DNA from: Ananas comosus
Lineage: Eukaryota > Streptophyta > Magnoliopsida > Poales > Bromeliaceae
Assembly: GCF_001540865.1 (NCBI RefSeq)
Contig: NC_033639.1
Span: 3,812,685 to 3,876,684, forward strand
Direction of reading: 5' to 3'
Length of the DNA: 64,000 nt
Within the stretch, counting starts at the first letter, position 1. Each line of letters begins with the position of its first letter. Under the pieces are notes generated by a model, which saw nothing but the letters and a program-made list of their open reading frames with translations, had not been told where the DNA came from and did no database searches. Positions 33,181 to 44,689 of the stretch are shown one piece after another. Made by a program: the position numbers and the translations under genes.

Positions 33181-34020
33181 CAAAAAGAAAAAATATTAGA
33201 ATTTTAATACAATAATTTATATCACATTGCTGGAGAAAGTAATAGCTCTTGGATATTCATTTAGTTGCATTGGAATTATTAAAAAAAAAAACCAAAAATA
33301 TTATGAGAAGTTAAGCAAGATGCTTTTGTCAAATTTTTACTCAAACCAACATTTAGTTGCATTGGATATTTGTACGAGCAAAGAAAAGGCATGAACAATT
33401 TAACTCAAAAAAATATTGTATTCAAGTTATCCAAAATACAAAATTATAATATGCTTTAGTAGTTTTAATAAATCCTAATAAATACGGATGTTTCCAATTA
33501 ACGACACATTCAAACTTTACAAATAAATTCTTAGTGCAGCATAATTCAGTCCCTCTGCCCATAATATCATCATTTGATGCCAGGTCTCGAATCTAGACGG
33601 AGAGTTTAATCAACTTGAAACTTCGACTAGTAATACACAGATATATGCTTGCTGGTATTCGTCATCGAGAATGGCATTGTTTTACCAAAGAATTAATATT
33701 TTCAGATTCATATGTAGTATAGATAGGTTGAATGAGATCAAGAATCCGAGAAAAATGAATAAGCAGATATTATACGTTTAGAAAGCAAGGGAAGAAACGA
33801 AATCTATAAAGCAAATCAGAACTAGTCAATTAGGTTCATCCGAACATAGTTGATGTTCCCATATGTAACAGGTCTTCTAGCAGCCCACTCACCATACCGT
33901 TTTCTGGTCACTACGAAGTAGCTTAAACTGACGAGAGATTACATAGCAAAACACTACTCATAGCATAATTGGAGATAAGCATACCATACTACTAAATAAA
34001 TTTGCAACAAACTGTTGAGA
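33181..34020. other. AT-rich intergenic DNA
   Basis: No ORF or repeat is supported. If the frame at 34021-34125 (minus strand) is a real terminal exon, its 3' UTR would lie here. Confidence 0.4.
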
Positions 34021-34140
34021 TTAGCATCTAAGGAACCACAGTACGTCTGGTGGCATTCCAGCCTTTCTTCCCCTTTCAGGGCCTATCCGAAAGAGAATCC
34101 AGTACTTCTTGGTCGTGAATATCTGAATAGGACAAACTGG
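34021..34140 (-). other. Possible terminal coding exon, unrecognised
   Basis: On the minus strand a frame ending TAA at 34021-34023 reads ...IFTTKKYWILFRIGPERGR, then KAGMPPDVLWFLRC. The composition and the aromatic/basic pattern look like a real protein C-terminus, but I cannot name a family. A second frame over the same bases reads TEASLSYSDIHDQEVLDSLS then a stop, which also looks protein-like, so the frame is uncertain. No clear upstream exon is seen. It could be the last exon of an unseen gene, a captured gene fragment or chance. Confidence 0.25.
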
Positions 34141-34599
34141 CCTCCGTGTCAATTAAAATAATGCTAGTATCAAACATCTGCTTCCTCTCACATCCATCTT
34201 TCTAAGGGCAATTTGTTTGATCAATGCACATGTTTAAATGGTTTTCGAGCTTAAATGAATCATGGTAAACAAAAGTTTTGAAAAAACTAAAGCTACAAAA
34301 AAGGCCTTTAACCAGGGTTTCTCCATCTACAGATAATTATACTAAGCACAATTTTTTTTTTATTTTTTATTGTAATTCTTATCAAACTCTTCCTCTCAAG
34401 CCGTAGTTTTGGTAGCAACAAAGATCTACTTTTTCTAAGCGGTTTTTCTATGGACAAACATTAATTCTAGTATAAATTGTACGATTTCTCTATCAATTCA
34501 AATCCGAACAATACTCATCTATCCTATACCTAAATGTCTATGTCGAAAATGAAACCAGGTCAAAAGCGCATCAACAACAAGAGGGAGAGACCTGATGGC
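34141..34599. other. Non-coding DNA
   Basis: Nothing recognised. Homology to the second minisatellite element begins near 34600. Confidence 0.4.
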
Positions 34600-34949
34600 A
34601 TTGGATTGGCCGCGGAGCTCGGGAGAGAGCTTGCGATTGTTTGCCGCGAACGAACCGGCCCCGCCGTAGGTGTTTCTAAGGCGAGTGGTCATTCATGGTA
34701 CAGATTAAATTTGTTTGAATTTTATTTTGAAATCAGGATTATAGGTTCATGGCTTTCAACAGACTCAAGAATCTGCTATTAATTACCCCACACTTTCGGT
34801 ATTAAGGAATCCTCGATTAAGAGACCAAATATAAATGTTGATGATAAAAGAGACAAAACAGGCAAATAAAATTTTATTAATATGATTTGCCGTGTACATG
34901 GCTTAAGCAGCGGCATACCCCCATTGTACATGAATTTTATAAGACTAGA

Positions 34950-35325
34950 ATACTCAGTTTAGTGATTTGGTGGTCGATTGAGATCAGATTGCTCAGTTTA
35001 ATGACATAGCAGTCATTTGAAATAGGTTGAGGTTGAGTTTAATTTTAATTTGCTCAGTTTAATGACGTGGCGATCAAAAGGAGTTTGATTTGATTTGTTC
35101 AGTTTAACGATTTGGCGGTCAATAGAGTTTGATTTGATTTGCTCAGTTTAACGACTTGGCGGTCAAAAGAGTTTGATTTGATTTGCTCAGTTTAATGATT
35201 TGGCGGTCAATAGAGTTTGATTCGATTGTTCAGTTTGACAACTTGATGGTCATTCGATTATTCAGTTTAACGACTTAATGGTCATTTGTTCAGTTTAACG
35301 ACTTGATGGTCATTTGTCTTCGGCT
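34950..35325 (+). repeat. Minisatellite block 1, copy A (about 44 bp unit)
   Basis: About eight units of the form GCTCAGTTTAACGACTTGGC-GGTCAAAAGAGTTTGATTTG. Units decay and shorten toward the right end. Confidence 0.85.
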
Positions 35326-35829
35326 TATGAGTCGATTAAGTTGACCTAGCCAGTTAAGTTGAATTTAGCTCAGTTTGAACCGTTGATTTGCTTCAGTTCG
35401 GATAGAGCTAGTTTATTTAATTCGAATCATTACGGTTGGGTTCAAGTTGTATTGACTTGAAACCTTCGTGTTTGATTTGAGTTGGGCAACCTTAGGTTTG
35501 TTTGGTCATTCGGGTTGAACCGTTATGCTTTGGTTCGGAACCCATCAAGACTTGGTTTAAGTCGAACTTTTGTGACTTAGTTCAAGTCCCCTTTAATTTT
35601 GGGTCGGGTCGAGCCCTTATATCTTGGCTCAACTTTAACCTTCTTATAGTTCAGTGTGATTTGGATTGAACCCACATGATTCGGTTCAAGATATGTTTGA
35701 GTTTGATTCAAATTGAGCTCTTACATTCCGGCTCAACTAAAAACCTATTGGGTTTAAGTTTGAGCTAAACCAGTTTCTAATTTAAGTTGAACCGACTTAT
35801 AGTTTGGTTCGGTTTAGCTCGATCTTCAT

Positions 35830-36700
35830 GTAGTTCAATTTAGATCGGACCCACTTCGGTTCAAGCTGAATCCTTTATGGTTTGGTTCAGATCGGATCCA
35901 CTTCGGTTTTGATCCGGATCGACCCACTTCGGTTCAAGTCGGAACCTTCACGGTTTGGTTCGGATCGGACCCACTTCGGTTCGAGTCGGATCCTTTACGG
36001 TTAGGTTTGGATCGGACCCACTTCGGTTCGAGTCGGATCCTTTACGGTTCGGTTTGGATCCACTTCGGTTCAAGTTGAATACTTTACTGCTTGGTTCAGA
36101 TGGGATCCGGTTTGATTCAGTTCGGATCAGATCTACTTTGGTTCAAGCCGAATCCTGTTCGGTTCGGATTGGACCCACTTCAATTCGAGTTGAATCCTTT
36201 GTGGTTCAGTTCGGATCGGACCCACTTTGGTTCGAGTCAGATCCTTTATGGTTCAGATCGGATTAGACCAGATTCGGCTCGAGTCAGTTCAAGTCGAATC
36301 CTGTTCAGCTCGGATTGGACCCACTTCTGTTCAAGTTGAATCCTTTGTGGTTCAGTTCAGATCGGACCCAATTCGGTTCGAGTCGGATCCTTTATGGTTC
36401 TAATCGGATTGGACTAGATTCGGTTCAAGTCGAATCCCTTATGATTTGGTTCAGACAGGATCCGGTTTGGTTCAGTTTGGATCGGGCCTACTTTGGTTCA
36501 AGTCGAATCTTTTACGGTTCGATTCAGATAGGATCCGGCTCGGTTCAGATCCGGTTCGGTTTAGTTCAGATAGGATTCACTTTGGTTAATTCAAGTCGAA
36601 TCCTTTATGGTTCAGTTCAGACAGGATCCAGTTCGGTTCAGTTAGGATCATATCCTCTTCGGTTCAAGTCGAATCCTTCATGATTCGGTTCAAGTCAAAC
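35830..36700 (+). repeat. Minisatellite block 2, copy A (about 46 bp unit)
   Basis: Diverged tandem units built on GGTTCGGATCGGACCCACTT and CGGTTCAAGTCGAATCCTTT, with many single-base differences. Weaker related units extend left to about 35400. Confidence 0.85.
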
Positions 36701-36850
36701 CAGCTTATAGTTTGGTTTGGTTCGGTTTATATCTTTAATGGTTCAATTTAGATTGATCGGTATGAGATTCGATTTAAATTAGACCCATTGATTAGACTGG
36801 ATCGGCTTATCGTCCGGTTTGATTTATCATTATGGTTTGGCTCGCCGGGG

Positions 36851-38010
36851 TCAAGTCTATCACAAAGACGGCAACCCGGTTTAGCTAGTCGAACTCGGGT
36901 CAAGCCTATCACGAAGATGGCGACCCGGTTTAATTAGTCGAACTCGGGTCGAGCCCATCACGAAGACGACGACCTGGTTTAGTTGAACCGAACTCGGGTC
37001 AAGCCTATCACGAAGACGGCGACCTGGTTTAAATGAACCAAACTTGGGTCAAGCTTATCGCGAAGATGGCGACCCAGTTTAATTAGTCGAACTCGAGTCA
37101 AGCCTATCACGAAGACGGCAACCCGGTTTAGTCGAACTCGGGTCAAGCCTATCGCGAAGATGGCGATCCGGTTTAAATGAACCGAATTTGGGTCAAGCTT
37201 ATCGCGAAGACGACAACCCGGTTTAATTAGTCGAACTCGAGTCAAGCCTGTCACGAAGATGGCGACCCGGTTTAAATGAATCGAACTCGGATCAAGCCTA
37301 TCACGAAGACGGCGATCCGGTTTAATTAGTCGAAGTCGGGTCAAACCTATCACAAAGACGGCGACCCGGTTTAAATGAACCGAACTCGGGTCAAGCCTAT
37401 TACGAAAACGGTGACCCGGTTTAAATGAACCGAACTCCGGTCAAGCCTATCGCAAGGACGGCGACCCGGTTTAATTAGTCGAACTCAAGTCAAGCGTATC
37501 ACGAAGACGGCGACCCGGTTTAAATGAACCGAACTCGGGTCAAGCCTACCACGAAGACAGCGACCCGGTTTAAATGAACCGAACTCGGGTCAAACCTATC
37601 ACGAAGATGGCGATCCGGTTTAATTAGTCGAACTCGGGTCAAGCATATCACGAAGACGGTGACCCGATTTAATTAGCCGAACTCGGGCTAAGTCTATCAC
37701 AAAGACGGCGACCCGATTTAATTAGTCGAACTCGGGTCAAGCCTATCACGAAGACGGCGACCCGATTTAATTAGTCGAACTCGGGTCAAGTCTATCATGA
37801 AGACGGCGACCCGGTTTAAATGAACCGAACTCGGGTCAAGCCTATCACGAAGACAGCGACCCGGTTTAATTGAACCGAACTCGGGTCAAGCCTATCACAA
37901 AGACGGCGACCCGGTTTAATTAACCGAACTCCGGTCAAACCTATCACAAAGATGGCGACCCGGTTTAATTAGCTGAACTCGGGTCAAGCCTATCACGAAG
38001 ACGGCGACCT
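36851..38010 (+). repeat. Minisatellite block 3, copy A (49-50 bp unit)
   Basis: About 23 well-conserved units: GGGTCAAGCCTATCACGAAG, ACGGCGACCCGGTTTAA, then either TTAGTCGAACTC or ATGAACCGAACTC. The two linker variants alternate in runs, which suggests higher-order amplification. Confidence 0.92.
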
Positions 38011-38615
38011 GAGGAAAATGTTTATCATTATTTTTTTATTATTTATTATTGTTATTATCATTTTGGTCCGAATAGGGGTTCAACCGTGTCGAGCTTATCA
38101 CGAAGACGGCCGCTCGGTATGATCATAAGTCCAATGAGGGTAACGATCGAACATCGAGATTGAAAGTGTTGAGCCTATCGCAAAGACAGCCGCTCAATCA
38201 ATCCGACACAAGGATCGTCACCATCGCACAATTTTTCTTTTGATGTTGAGGGAGACGGGCTTAATGAATACGCGCATATGTGTAATAACGATTCAATGCC
38301 GAATTTAATCGGGTCAACCTATCACGAAGACGGTCGTGTTGATCAAACTGACATAAAAATCGCGATTACACTGTTTGCATGTATACATCAACCCATCACC
38401 ATCGTAGAAAATAAAAAAAGAAAAGAGGCCATATGGTCTCTTTGCGCGTCGTCGAAGTCGTAGTTATCGCGCCGTTGTCGAAGTAATCGTTGGCATCACG
38501 CCGCCGCAAAATGAAAGAGCCAAGTCTTCTTTCTTTCTTTCTTGTGTGTATGCTGCCAGCGGACACGGGAGAAGAAACCCTCTGTACAACACGTGTGGGG
38601 GAAAAAAAAAAAAAN

Positions 38616-39016
38616 TGTCCCTTCCGACTTTTACCTCCTCTGCTCGATTGGTAACAGCTGAAGAGAATTTAGATATGCTAGAAAAGGAACTCGAAATATG
38701 TCTTTCTTCTCAAAATTCCCTTCGCCAGAGCTTGGAGCAGTATTCTTCTGAATTTGCTCGTCAAGAGGCTGAGATGGCCGAATTAGAGAAGATCCTTGCT
38801 GATAAGAGAGCTGCAAATGCTGAATTGTCAAATCGGATGAACATGGCCAAAAATTGTCTTCAGGAATTAGATTCGACGAAAGAAAAAATAGAAGGGAAGT
38901 CGGCTGAGGCTGAACGGGAGCTTATAGAGGCTAAAGAAGGCCACATTGCAACAACGGAGCTAGCAACTCTTCGAGATCTTATCATCAACTTTGAGAATTA
39001 TTGTAAGAATATTTGA
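38616..39016 (+). CDS. Coiled-coil protein fragment, 5' end lost at assembly gap
   Basis: From the N at 38615 to the TGA at 39014-39016 there is an open frame of about 133 residues with strong heptad character: TAEENLDMLEKELEICLSSQ, SLRQSLEQYSSEFARQEAE, MAELEKILADKRAANAELS, then KEKIEGKSAEAERELIEAKE. Codon use looks protein-like. No catalytic domain is visible. C-terminal coiled coils of this kind occur in retrotransposon-linked plant proteins (putative gypsy-type transposon or plant mobile domain proteins), so it is probably a transposon-borne ORF fragment; that is inference. Sequence left of the N is minisatellite element and may not be contiguous, so the true start is unknown. A T/C-rich tract follows at 39030-39250. 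Confidence 0.55.
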
Positions 39017-39760
39017 CATGTAATTACATTCTTTCCCCCCCTTTTTTTTTTCTTTTTTTTTTTTATTTTTATACAGGGAATAGAGACTCTTTTTTTTCTC
39101 TTTCCTTATTTTTTCTTTCCCTTTTTTTTTTGGTAATTCTTTTTTTCTTTCCTTTTTTATTTGGAAACAAGAGGGATTTTTTTGTGTAATTTCTTTCCCC
39201 CCCCCTTTTTTTAAGAAAGGAAGAAAAGTCGAATGTAATTTTATTCTTTTTTTTTAACCGGAACAGCGATCATTGACGGCATCGATAACGGCAGAGAGGC
39301 AGTGGCTCTGCTTCTTCTAATGCTATTGTCGAGAGGATGTAGCGGAGGAGGTGGCGGTGGAGTTGGGATCGGTGTCGAAACATGAACGACTCCTCCCAAG
39401 CAGCAATCGCGTGCGAGGTCAAGAGGGATCACCTCGACGAACAATCCTGCCTAATGTGGCCATCGTGTGCGAGGTTGAGAGAATGCACAAGAGTCGGAAA
39501 CCCTAGAAAATGGTGGAAAAGATGAAACCCTAAGAGAGGTTGGAGGAGATGAAGTGGGAAGAGGGTGATCGGGTTTTGGGTCTGTATGGGAGAGGGAGAG
39601 AGAGAAAGAGAGAGATGGGTATTTTAGGCCTAGAGAGAGAAAGAGGAGATAGGTAATTAATTATGGGCTAGGCCCAAGAAGTGAGCAAAGAAATATATAG
39701 TTTGGACTACTATTTTTTGCCAGCCTAATTCAAAAAGCCGCTAAATCAAAGTCCAACTCA
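39017..39760. other. Pyrimidine-rich and GA-rich non-coding DNA
   Basis: T/C homopolymer runs (39030-39255), then a GC-richer stretch with AAACCCTAGAAAATGGTGG and GA repeats (39590-39650). Probably the interior of the element whose CACTA-type end is at 39864. No gene is supported. Confidence 0.45.
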
Positions 39761-39864
39761 AAAATCTTGACAGTTTAAATAATGATGCTTTACAAAGCGT
39801 CGGCATTTAGTACATAATAACGACGCTTTACAAAGCGTCCTTAAATTAAAAGTTTCTTGTAGTG
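39761..39864. mobile_element. CACTA-type terminus of a second family, one end only
   Basis: This ends TTTCTTGTAGTG, the inverted form of CACTACAAGAAA. Two hairpin motifs of the form GACGCTTTACAAAGCGTC lie just inside (about 39786-39803 and 39821-39838), like the subterminal repeats of CACTA elements. The opposite end was not found and may be lost at the N at 38615. Confidence 0.6.
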
Positions 39865-40382
39865 TCAGTGATGCGGATCGGGCCTTTCGAGTGTACGAAC
39901 GTCGTCGATGCTACAACCACAATTGGAGCATATGGCTTGATCAACCCGAGATAGGTCCGGTTGAATCGAACCTACGAATTTCTATAAGTATCGTAGGTTC
40001 TAGAAGGATCTAGGGAAATTCACTTCTTGATTATTTGAACTTATCTAGTTGTTAGAATTTTATCTAAAAGTTGTTAAGAAAGTTGTTAATTTGGTAGAGA
40101 TTTTATTGTTATGATTTTATCTAAAAGTTGTTAGGAAAGTTGTTATTTTGGTAGAGATTTTATTATTAGGATTTTGTTTTGAGCTTATCACTGTCAGGAA
40201 AAACTCTTTAATTATTCTATGCATTGGATGATAAAAAAAAATTGAAGAAGAATGTTTTTTTTTTTAAATGAGATGTGTTCTCTAATTTTCCTCCGCATTT
40301 ATGCATCGACCGGAGTAAGTCCATAGGGAGCGAGTCCCTTTATCTTTATCTTTTCCATTCGCAATTTCTTCTACGACTTGAA
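39865..40382. other. LTR-like DNA with about 60-bp tandem duplication
   Basis: A unit containing TTTTATCTAAAAGTTGTTA and AAAGTTGTTAWTTTGGTAGAG is duplicated (about 40040-40165). The look is that of a retrotransposon LTR fragment, but no boundaries were found. Confidence 0.4.
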
Positions 40383-42161
40383 TGTTAGAAAATTGCGTAC
40401 GGTAAAAAAGGCAGCGGAAAAAGAAATCAAACAAATTTGATTTTTGAAAAACTCTCGAGATCAAATCTCAAAAACCACGCAATTAGGATCCCTTATGTTC
40501 TTTAAGATTAAAGGAGAAAAACAAGATCGAATCTTTACCTTTTTCGCGGATAGATCTTCCTTGTTAAATTTGATGATCGTGGAATTCGGTTCTCTTGAAG
40601 CCGCACACGCGTCCGGCCTCTATAGGTATCCACACGAGGTTCTTGATTTGATCGATGTCCTCACCGGGGTGCTAGCTCCCTTGCAAAAGGACGTCTATTT
40701 GCTAGAAGATGGAAGAGAGGAGAAGAGATATGACGGCTTGGGTTTTCTAAAAACTCCCGTATATTATATATAGGAATATAATCCTATTCCTAATAATATA
40801 ATGACAATTAAGGATAAGTATAAATCTAGATTTAAATTTATCTTTTCCTTAATTGGTTAGATCGATCAAATCCTAATTTGATTCGACTTGAATTTTATAT
40901 TAATTTGATCTTATCAAATTAATAATGCAACATTTGCACATAAGTCCTCTTATAATTTACTAACTATTAGTAAGTCCTCTCTTGTAACATTTACACCTTA
41001 ATACCACTAATTTGTAACAATTACAAATTAGTCCAATTATCATTATATTGACAATTAGGTCCTCCGACGATTCAATAATCGCGATCTAGCTATTCGATCA
41101 ATCACAACCTCTTATGTGTGTGACCCCATAGGTTCTATTCTATCTGGTAGTGAGATATATTTTGATCACTATCAACAATATCACTGAAACTCCTTTCAGT
41201 GGATCGGAACAATTCCAACTCAGCCCAATGAGAATTATCGATCATCTAGATAATTCTCATGAGTCTCACAATCCACCAGTGACGCCTAGCAGCATGTAGT
41301 GGCATTCCAGTAGAATGGAATACTGAACCTCTTGGTGCAGTTACCGTGTGATACAATCCTTCTATCATGAGTCCCGACTAGACGGAGGTTATGGAATAAC
41401 TCGTCAAACCCCATCGTCTGTCATATGTTAAATTTATTCGACTCGAGTTTCTAATATCGGAAACCCTTTTCCGCTATTTATTCTGCCCTGGCCAAGGTCT
41501 TCTAAACTCGGTCTCATAAATCACATAGGACTAACACCCCTATCTACCAAGGGAGATAGATTCCATCTAAGTGCGCACCCTATTCCTACAATGAACCTAC
41601 TGCAGCCAACATGCACCGCAAGGACCCGAATGGCTAGGGACCAAGTGTATGTACAGTCAAACTACAGTAACCTCATTGTGAATAGCCGAGGCACCGCAGG
41701 TCAAAGGACCAGTCACACTACTGCAACAATTGAGTAAGTCACTGACGAGTGAGTAGACATCCAAGTGACTTCTCGCGTTGGTCACGCTCGGTACCCTTGT
41801 TCTCTAACAACCACCTGCATATTCGCTTCAGTGTCCCCACACTGTCGACTCGAGACTCGTCTACCCAAAAGGGAAGCGACCTATGCACCAATCTCACTGG
41901 ATCAATCACCGTCCCCGTGATGATCCATTGATCGGGAGCATTTAGGAATTAACCACCAATGACACATGTCTCAAATTCTCAACTCTTGAGAATATATGTC
42001 ATCATCTTATTAATTCCTTGGACGATTCATGGACACATACATAACATGAATGGAAATAAAAATCCAAAGTTATTCATAATATTTAAAAGTCAAATACAAA
42101 TTTATGTCCTAGAAAGAATATATGTGACGGCCTGGTTGGCTTCTAGGGCATACATCTAACA
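40383..42161 (-). mobile_element. Solo copia-type LTR, copy 2
   Basis: 1,779 bp from TGTTAGAAAATTGCG to GGGCATACATCTAACA, with TGTTAGA/TCTAACA inverted ends. Its right two thirds match 11226-12430. No perfect adjacent 5-bp duplication is seen, but CGACTTGAA occurs immediately left (40374-40382) and just right of the end (42165-42173), which hints at an altered duplication. Orientation is inferred from TGTTAGATGTATGCCCTAG, a typical copia LTR start, on the minus strand. The frame at 40444-40773 is not a gene. Confidence 0.75.
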
Positions 42162-42989
42162 AGCGACTTGAAGTCCAGCACCATCGACACACCTACTGCC
42201 AGCACATCACCGTCGCCCACTGCCAGCGTTATCAACACCACCTGCTGCTAGCACCTTCGACACCACCTACTACTGGTAGCGTTGGCTCCATCTGCACTTC
42301 CTTCACCTCCCATTATTGTTGCCGTCGCCAAGTGTGTCCACCGTCATCGTCTTCTACCATCGCCAGATTGCTGCACTTGAGCCTTCCGAGATTGATTCAC
42401 CGTCAAGAAATCGCCCTCAACTTCTCTAACTGCCAAAACCTGAACCTATCCCTATTTTTTTTATGCTCTTTTCATTTTCTCTTCTAATCCTTTTGACCTC
42501 TCCCTTCTGCTTGGTTTGCCCAACCCAGCAGGTTGCAACCGTTTGATAGGTTGTGGACCTAACAACAAATCGAGCATCTTGCGGATCCATTGTGCGTTTG
42601 TTCTTAATAATATCTCTTGCTGAGCCGGACAGGTTTGATCTGAACATCTCAAACCCTTAGTTAATTTCAATGCCCGCCTTGCATTGCCTCGCTCTTTAGG
42701 TTCATATTAAAATTATTTAATTTGTTGAGTATCGAATATAATTCTTGCTGTGCTAACATCATATTGCATTAAATGAGGATTTGTCCCAATTACATTTAAT
42801 CTCCTAATCCTTTATTCACAAATCCTGCATCAGTTAGTTTGCTAAAAATATCCAGGCTGAGGGGCTTCGTGAAAATGTCGGCAACTTGATATCCATCTTC
42901 ACATACTTCAATGTAATCTACTTTTTGTTTTTCACATGATCTCGAATTAAATTGAACCACATAGCAATGTTCCTACTTTTTTTCAGGGA
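42162..42989 (-). pseudogene. Copia RNase H remnant and flanking decayed DNA
   Basis: On the minus strand, about 42838-42920 reads QVADIFTKPLSLDIFSKLT, the conserved C-terminal end of copia RNase H. The rest (42165-42830) has no recognisable domain, though a CACC/CTGC-rich low-complexity part at 42180-42330 stands out. The small reverse frames at 42426-42670 are unassigned. Confidence 0.6.
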
Positions 42990-43354
42990 AAACTGGGCCT
43001 TTCGCCAATGCGATTACAGATCTATTTGTCTGCCGCCACGAACGAACCAGTCCCGTCGCAGGTATTTCTCCAGCGAGTAGGGTCATTTATGGTAGAGATT
43101 AAATCTATTTAAGTTTTATTTTGAAATCAGAATTATAGATTCATGGCTTCCAAAGGACTCAAGAATCTGCTATTAATTACCCCACAATTTCAGTGTTAAG
43201 GAACTCTCGATTAAGAGACTAAATATAAATGCTGATAATAAAAAAGACCAAAGCATGAAGATGAAATTTTATTAACATGATTTGCTATGTACATGGCTTA
43301 TGCAGGGGCATACCCCCACTGTACATTAATTTTATAAAACTAAAATATTCAGTT

Positions 43355-44160
43355 CATAAACTTGATGGCCGATCGTGATCGGGTCACTCAGTTTAATGAC
43401 ATGACGGTCCACTGAAATAGGGTGAGGTTGAATTTAATTTTAATTTACTCAATTTAACGATTTGCTCAATTTAACGACTTGGCGGTAAAATAGAGTTTGA
43501 TTTAATTACTCAGTTTAACGACTTGACGGTCAAAAAGAGTTTGATTTGATTGCCAGTTTAATGACTTGGCGGTCAAATTGAGTTTGATTTGATTGCTTAG
43601 TTTAGCGACTTGGCGGTCAAACTGAGTTTGATTTGATTGCTCAGTTTAACAACTTAACGGTCAAATTGAGTTTGATTTGTTTGCTAAGTTTAATGACTTG
43701 GCGGTCAAAAGGGTTCGATTTGATTGCTTAGTTTAACAACTTGACGGTCAAATTAAGTTTGATTTGATTGCTCAGTTTAATAACTTGGCGGTAAAAAAGA
43801 TTTTGATTTGATTGCTCAGTTTAAAAACTTGGCAGTCAAATTGAGTTTAATTTGATTTACTCAATTTAACGACTTGGCGGTCAAAAGAGTTTGATTTGAT
43901 TGCTCTGTTTAACGACTTCGCGGTCAAAAAAGTTTGATTTGATTGCTCAATTTAACGACTTGGCGGTCAAATTGAATTTTATTTGATTTCTCAGTTTAAC
44001 GACTCGGCGATCAAATTGAGTTTGATTTAGTTGCTCAGTTTAATGACTTGGCGATCAAATTGAGTAGTTGATTTGATTTGCTCAGTTTAACAACTTGGTG
44101 GCCACTTGTTCAGTTTAACGAGTTGATAGTCATTTGTTCAATTTAATTACTTGATGATTG
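43355..44160 (+). repeat. Minisatellite block 1, copy B (about 44 bp unit)
   Basis: About 17 units on the theme TGCTCAGTTTAACGACTTGG-CGGTCAAATTGAGTTTGATT, about twice the array length of copy A. Confidence 0.88.
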
Positions 44161-44689
44161 TTTAATTTTGGCTTATCAGTCGATTAAGTTGACTTAGCCA
44201 GTTAAGTTGAATTTAGCTTGGTTTGAACCATTGATCAGTTTCAAATCAGGTAGAGATGGTTTACTTGTTCGGGTTGAATTAATTTGAACCCGTTATACTC
44301 GATCCAAGTTGAGCCACCTTAGGCTTGTTTGGCTCTTTTTGATTTGGTTAGGGTTGAATTGTTATGCTTTGGTTCGGGACCTATCAAGACTTGGTTTAAG
44401 TCGAACTTTTGTGACTTAGTTCAAGCCCCATTTAATTTTGGTTTGGTTTGAGTCCTTATATCTCAGCTCAGTTTTGACCCTCTTATAGGTTTGGATCGAA
44501 CCCATATGGTTTGGTTCAAGACCTATTTGAGTTTGATTCAAATTGAGCTCTTATATTCCAGCTCGGCTTAAAACCTTTTGGGTTTGAGTTTGAGTTGAAC
44601 CAGTTTGTAATTCAACTTGAATACTTTATACTTCGATCTAAGTCAAACCAACTTATGGTTCGGCTCGTTTAGCTCGATCTTCTTGTAGT

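Larger units (their letters stand above)
34600..38614 (+). repeat. Three-block minisatellite element, copy A
   Basis: A repeat unit of at least 4 kb, colinear with 42990-46409. It has a 5' segment (CGCGAACGAACCGGCCCCGC), three successive minisatellite blocks listed separately, a bridge (TTTATCATTATTTTTTTATT), and a 3' segment with GTGTCGAGCTTATCACGAAG, AATGAAAGAGCCAAG, GCTGCCAGCGGACACGGGAG and ACACGTGTGGGGG. No protein-coding potential is seen: frames through the blocks are periodic artefacts. Hypervariable tandem repeats in the 3' untranslated region of Tat/Ogre-lineage gypsy elements are an established precedent and my preferred explanation, but no pol sequence is here to prove it. The copy ends at the N at 38615. 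Confidence 0.75.

Noticed and set aside
35955..36683. Open frames of 80-120 residues in the 46-bp minisatellite
   Set aside because: They are periodic translations of the repeat unit (Phe-Gly-Ser-Asp patterns) and occur in several frames at once.
36851..38010. Regular 49-50 bp repeats resembling a CRISPR array
   Set aside because: The whole unit repeats, with no unique spacers, in a plant nuclear context. It is a minisatellite.
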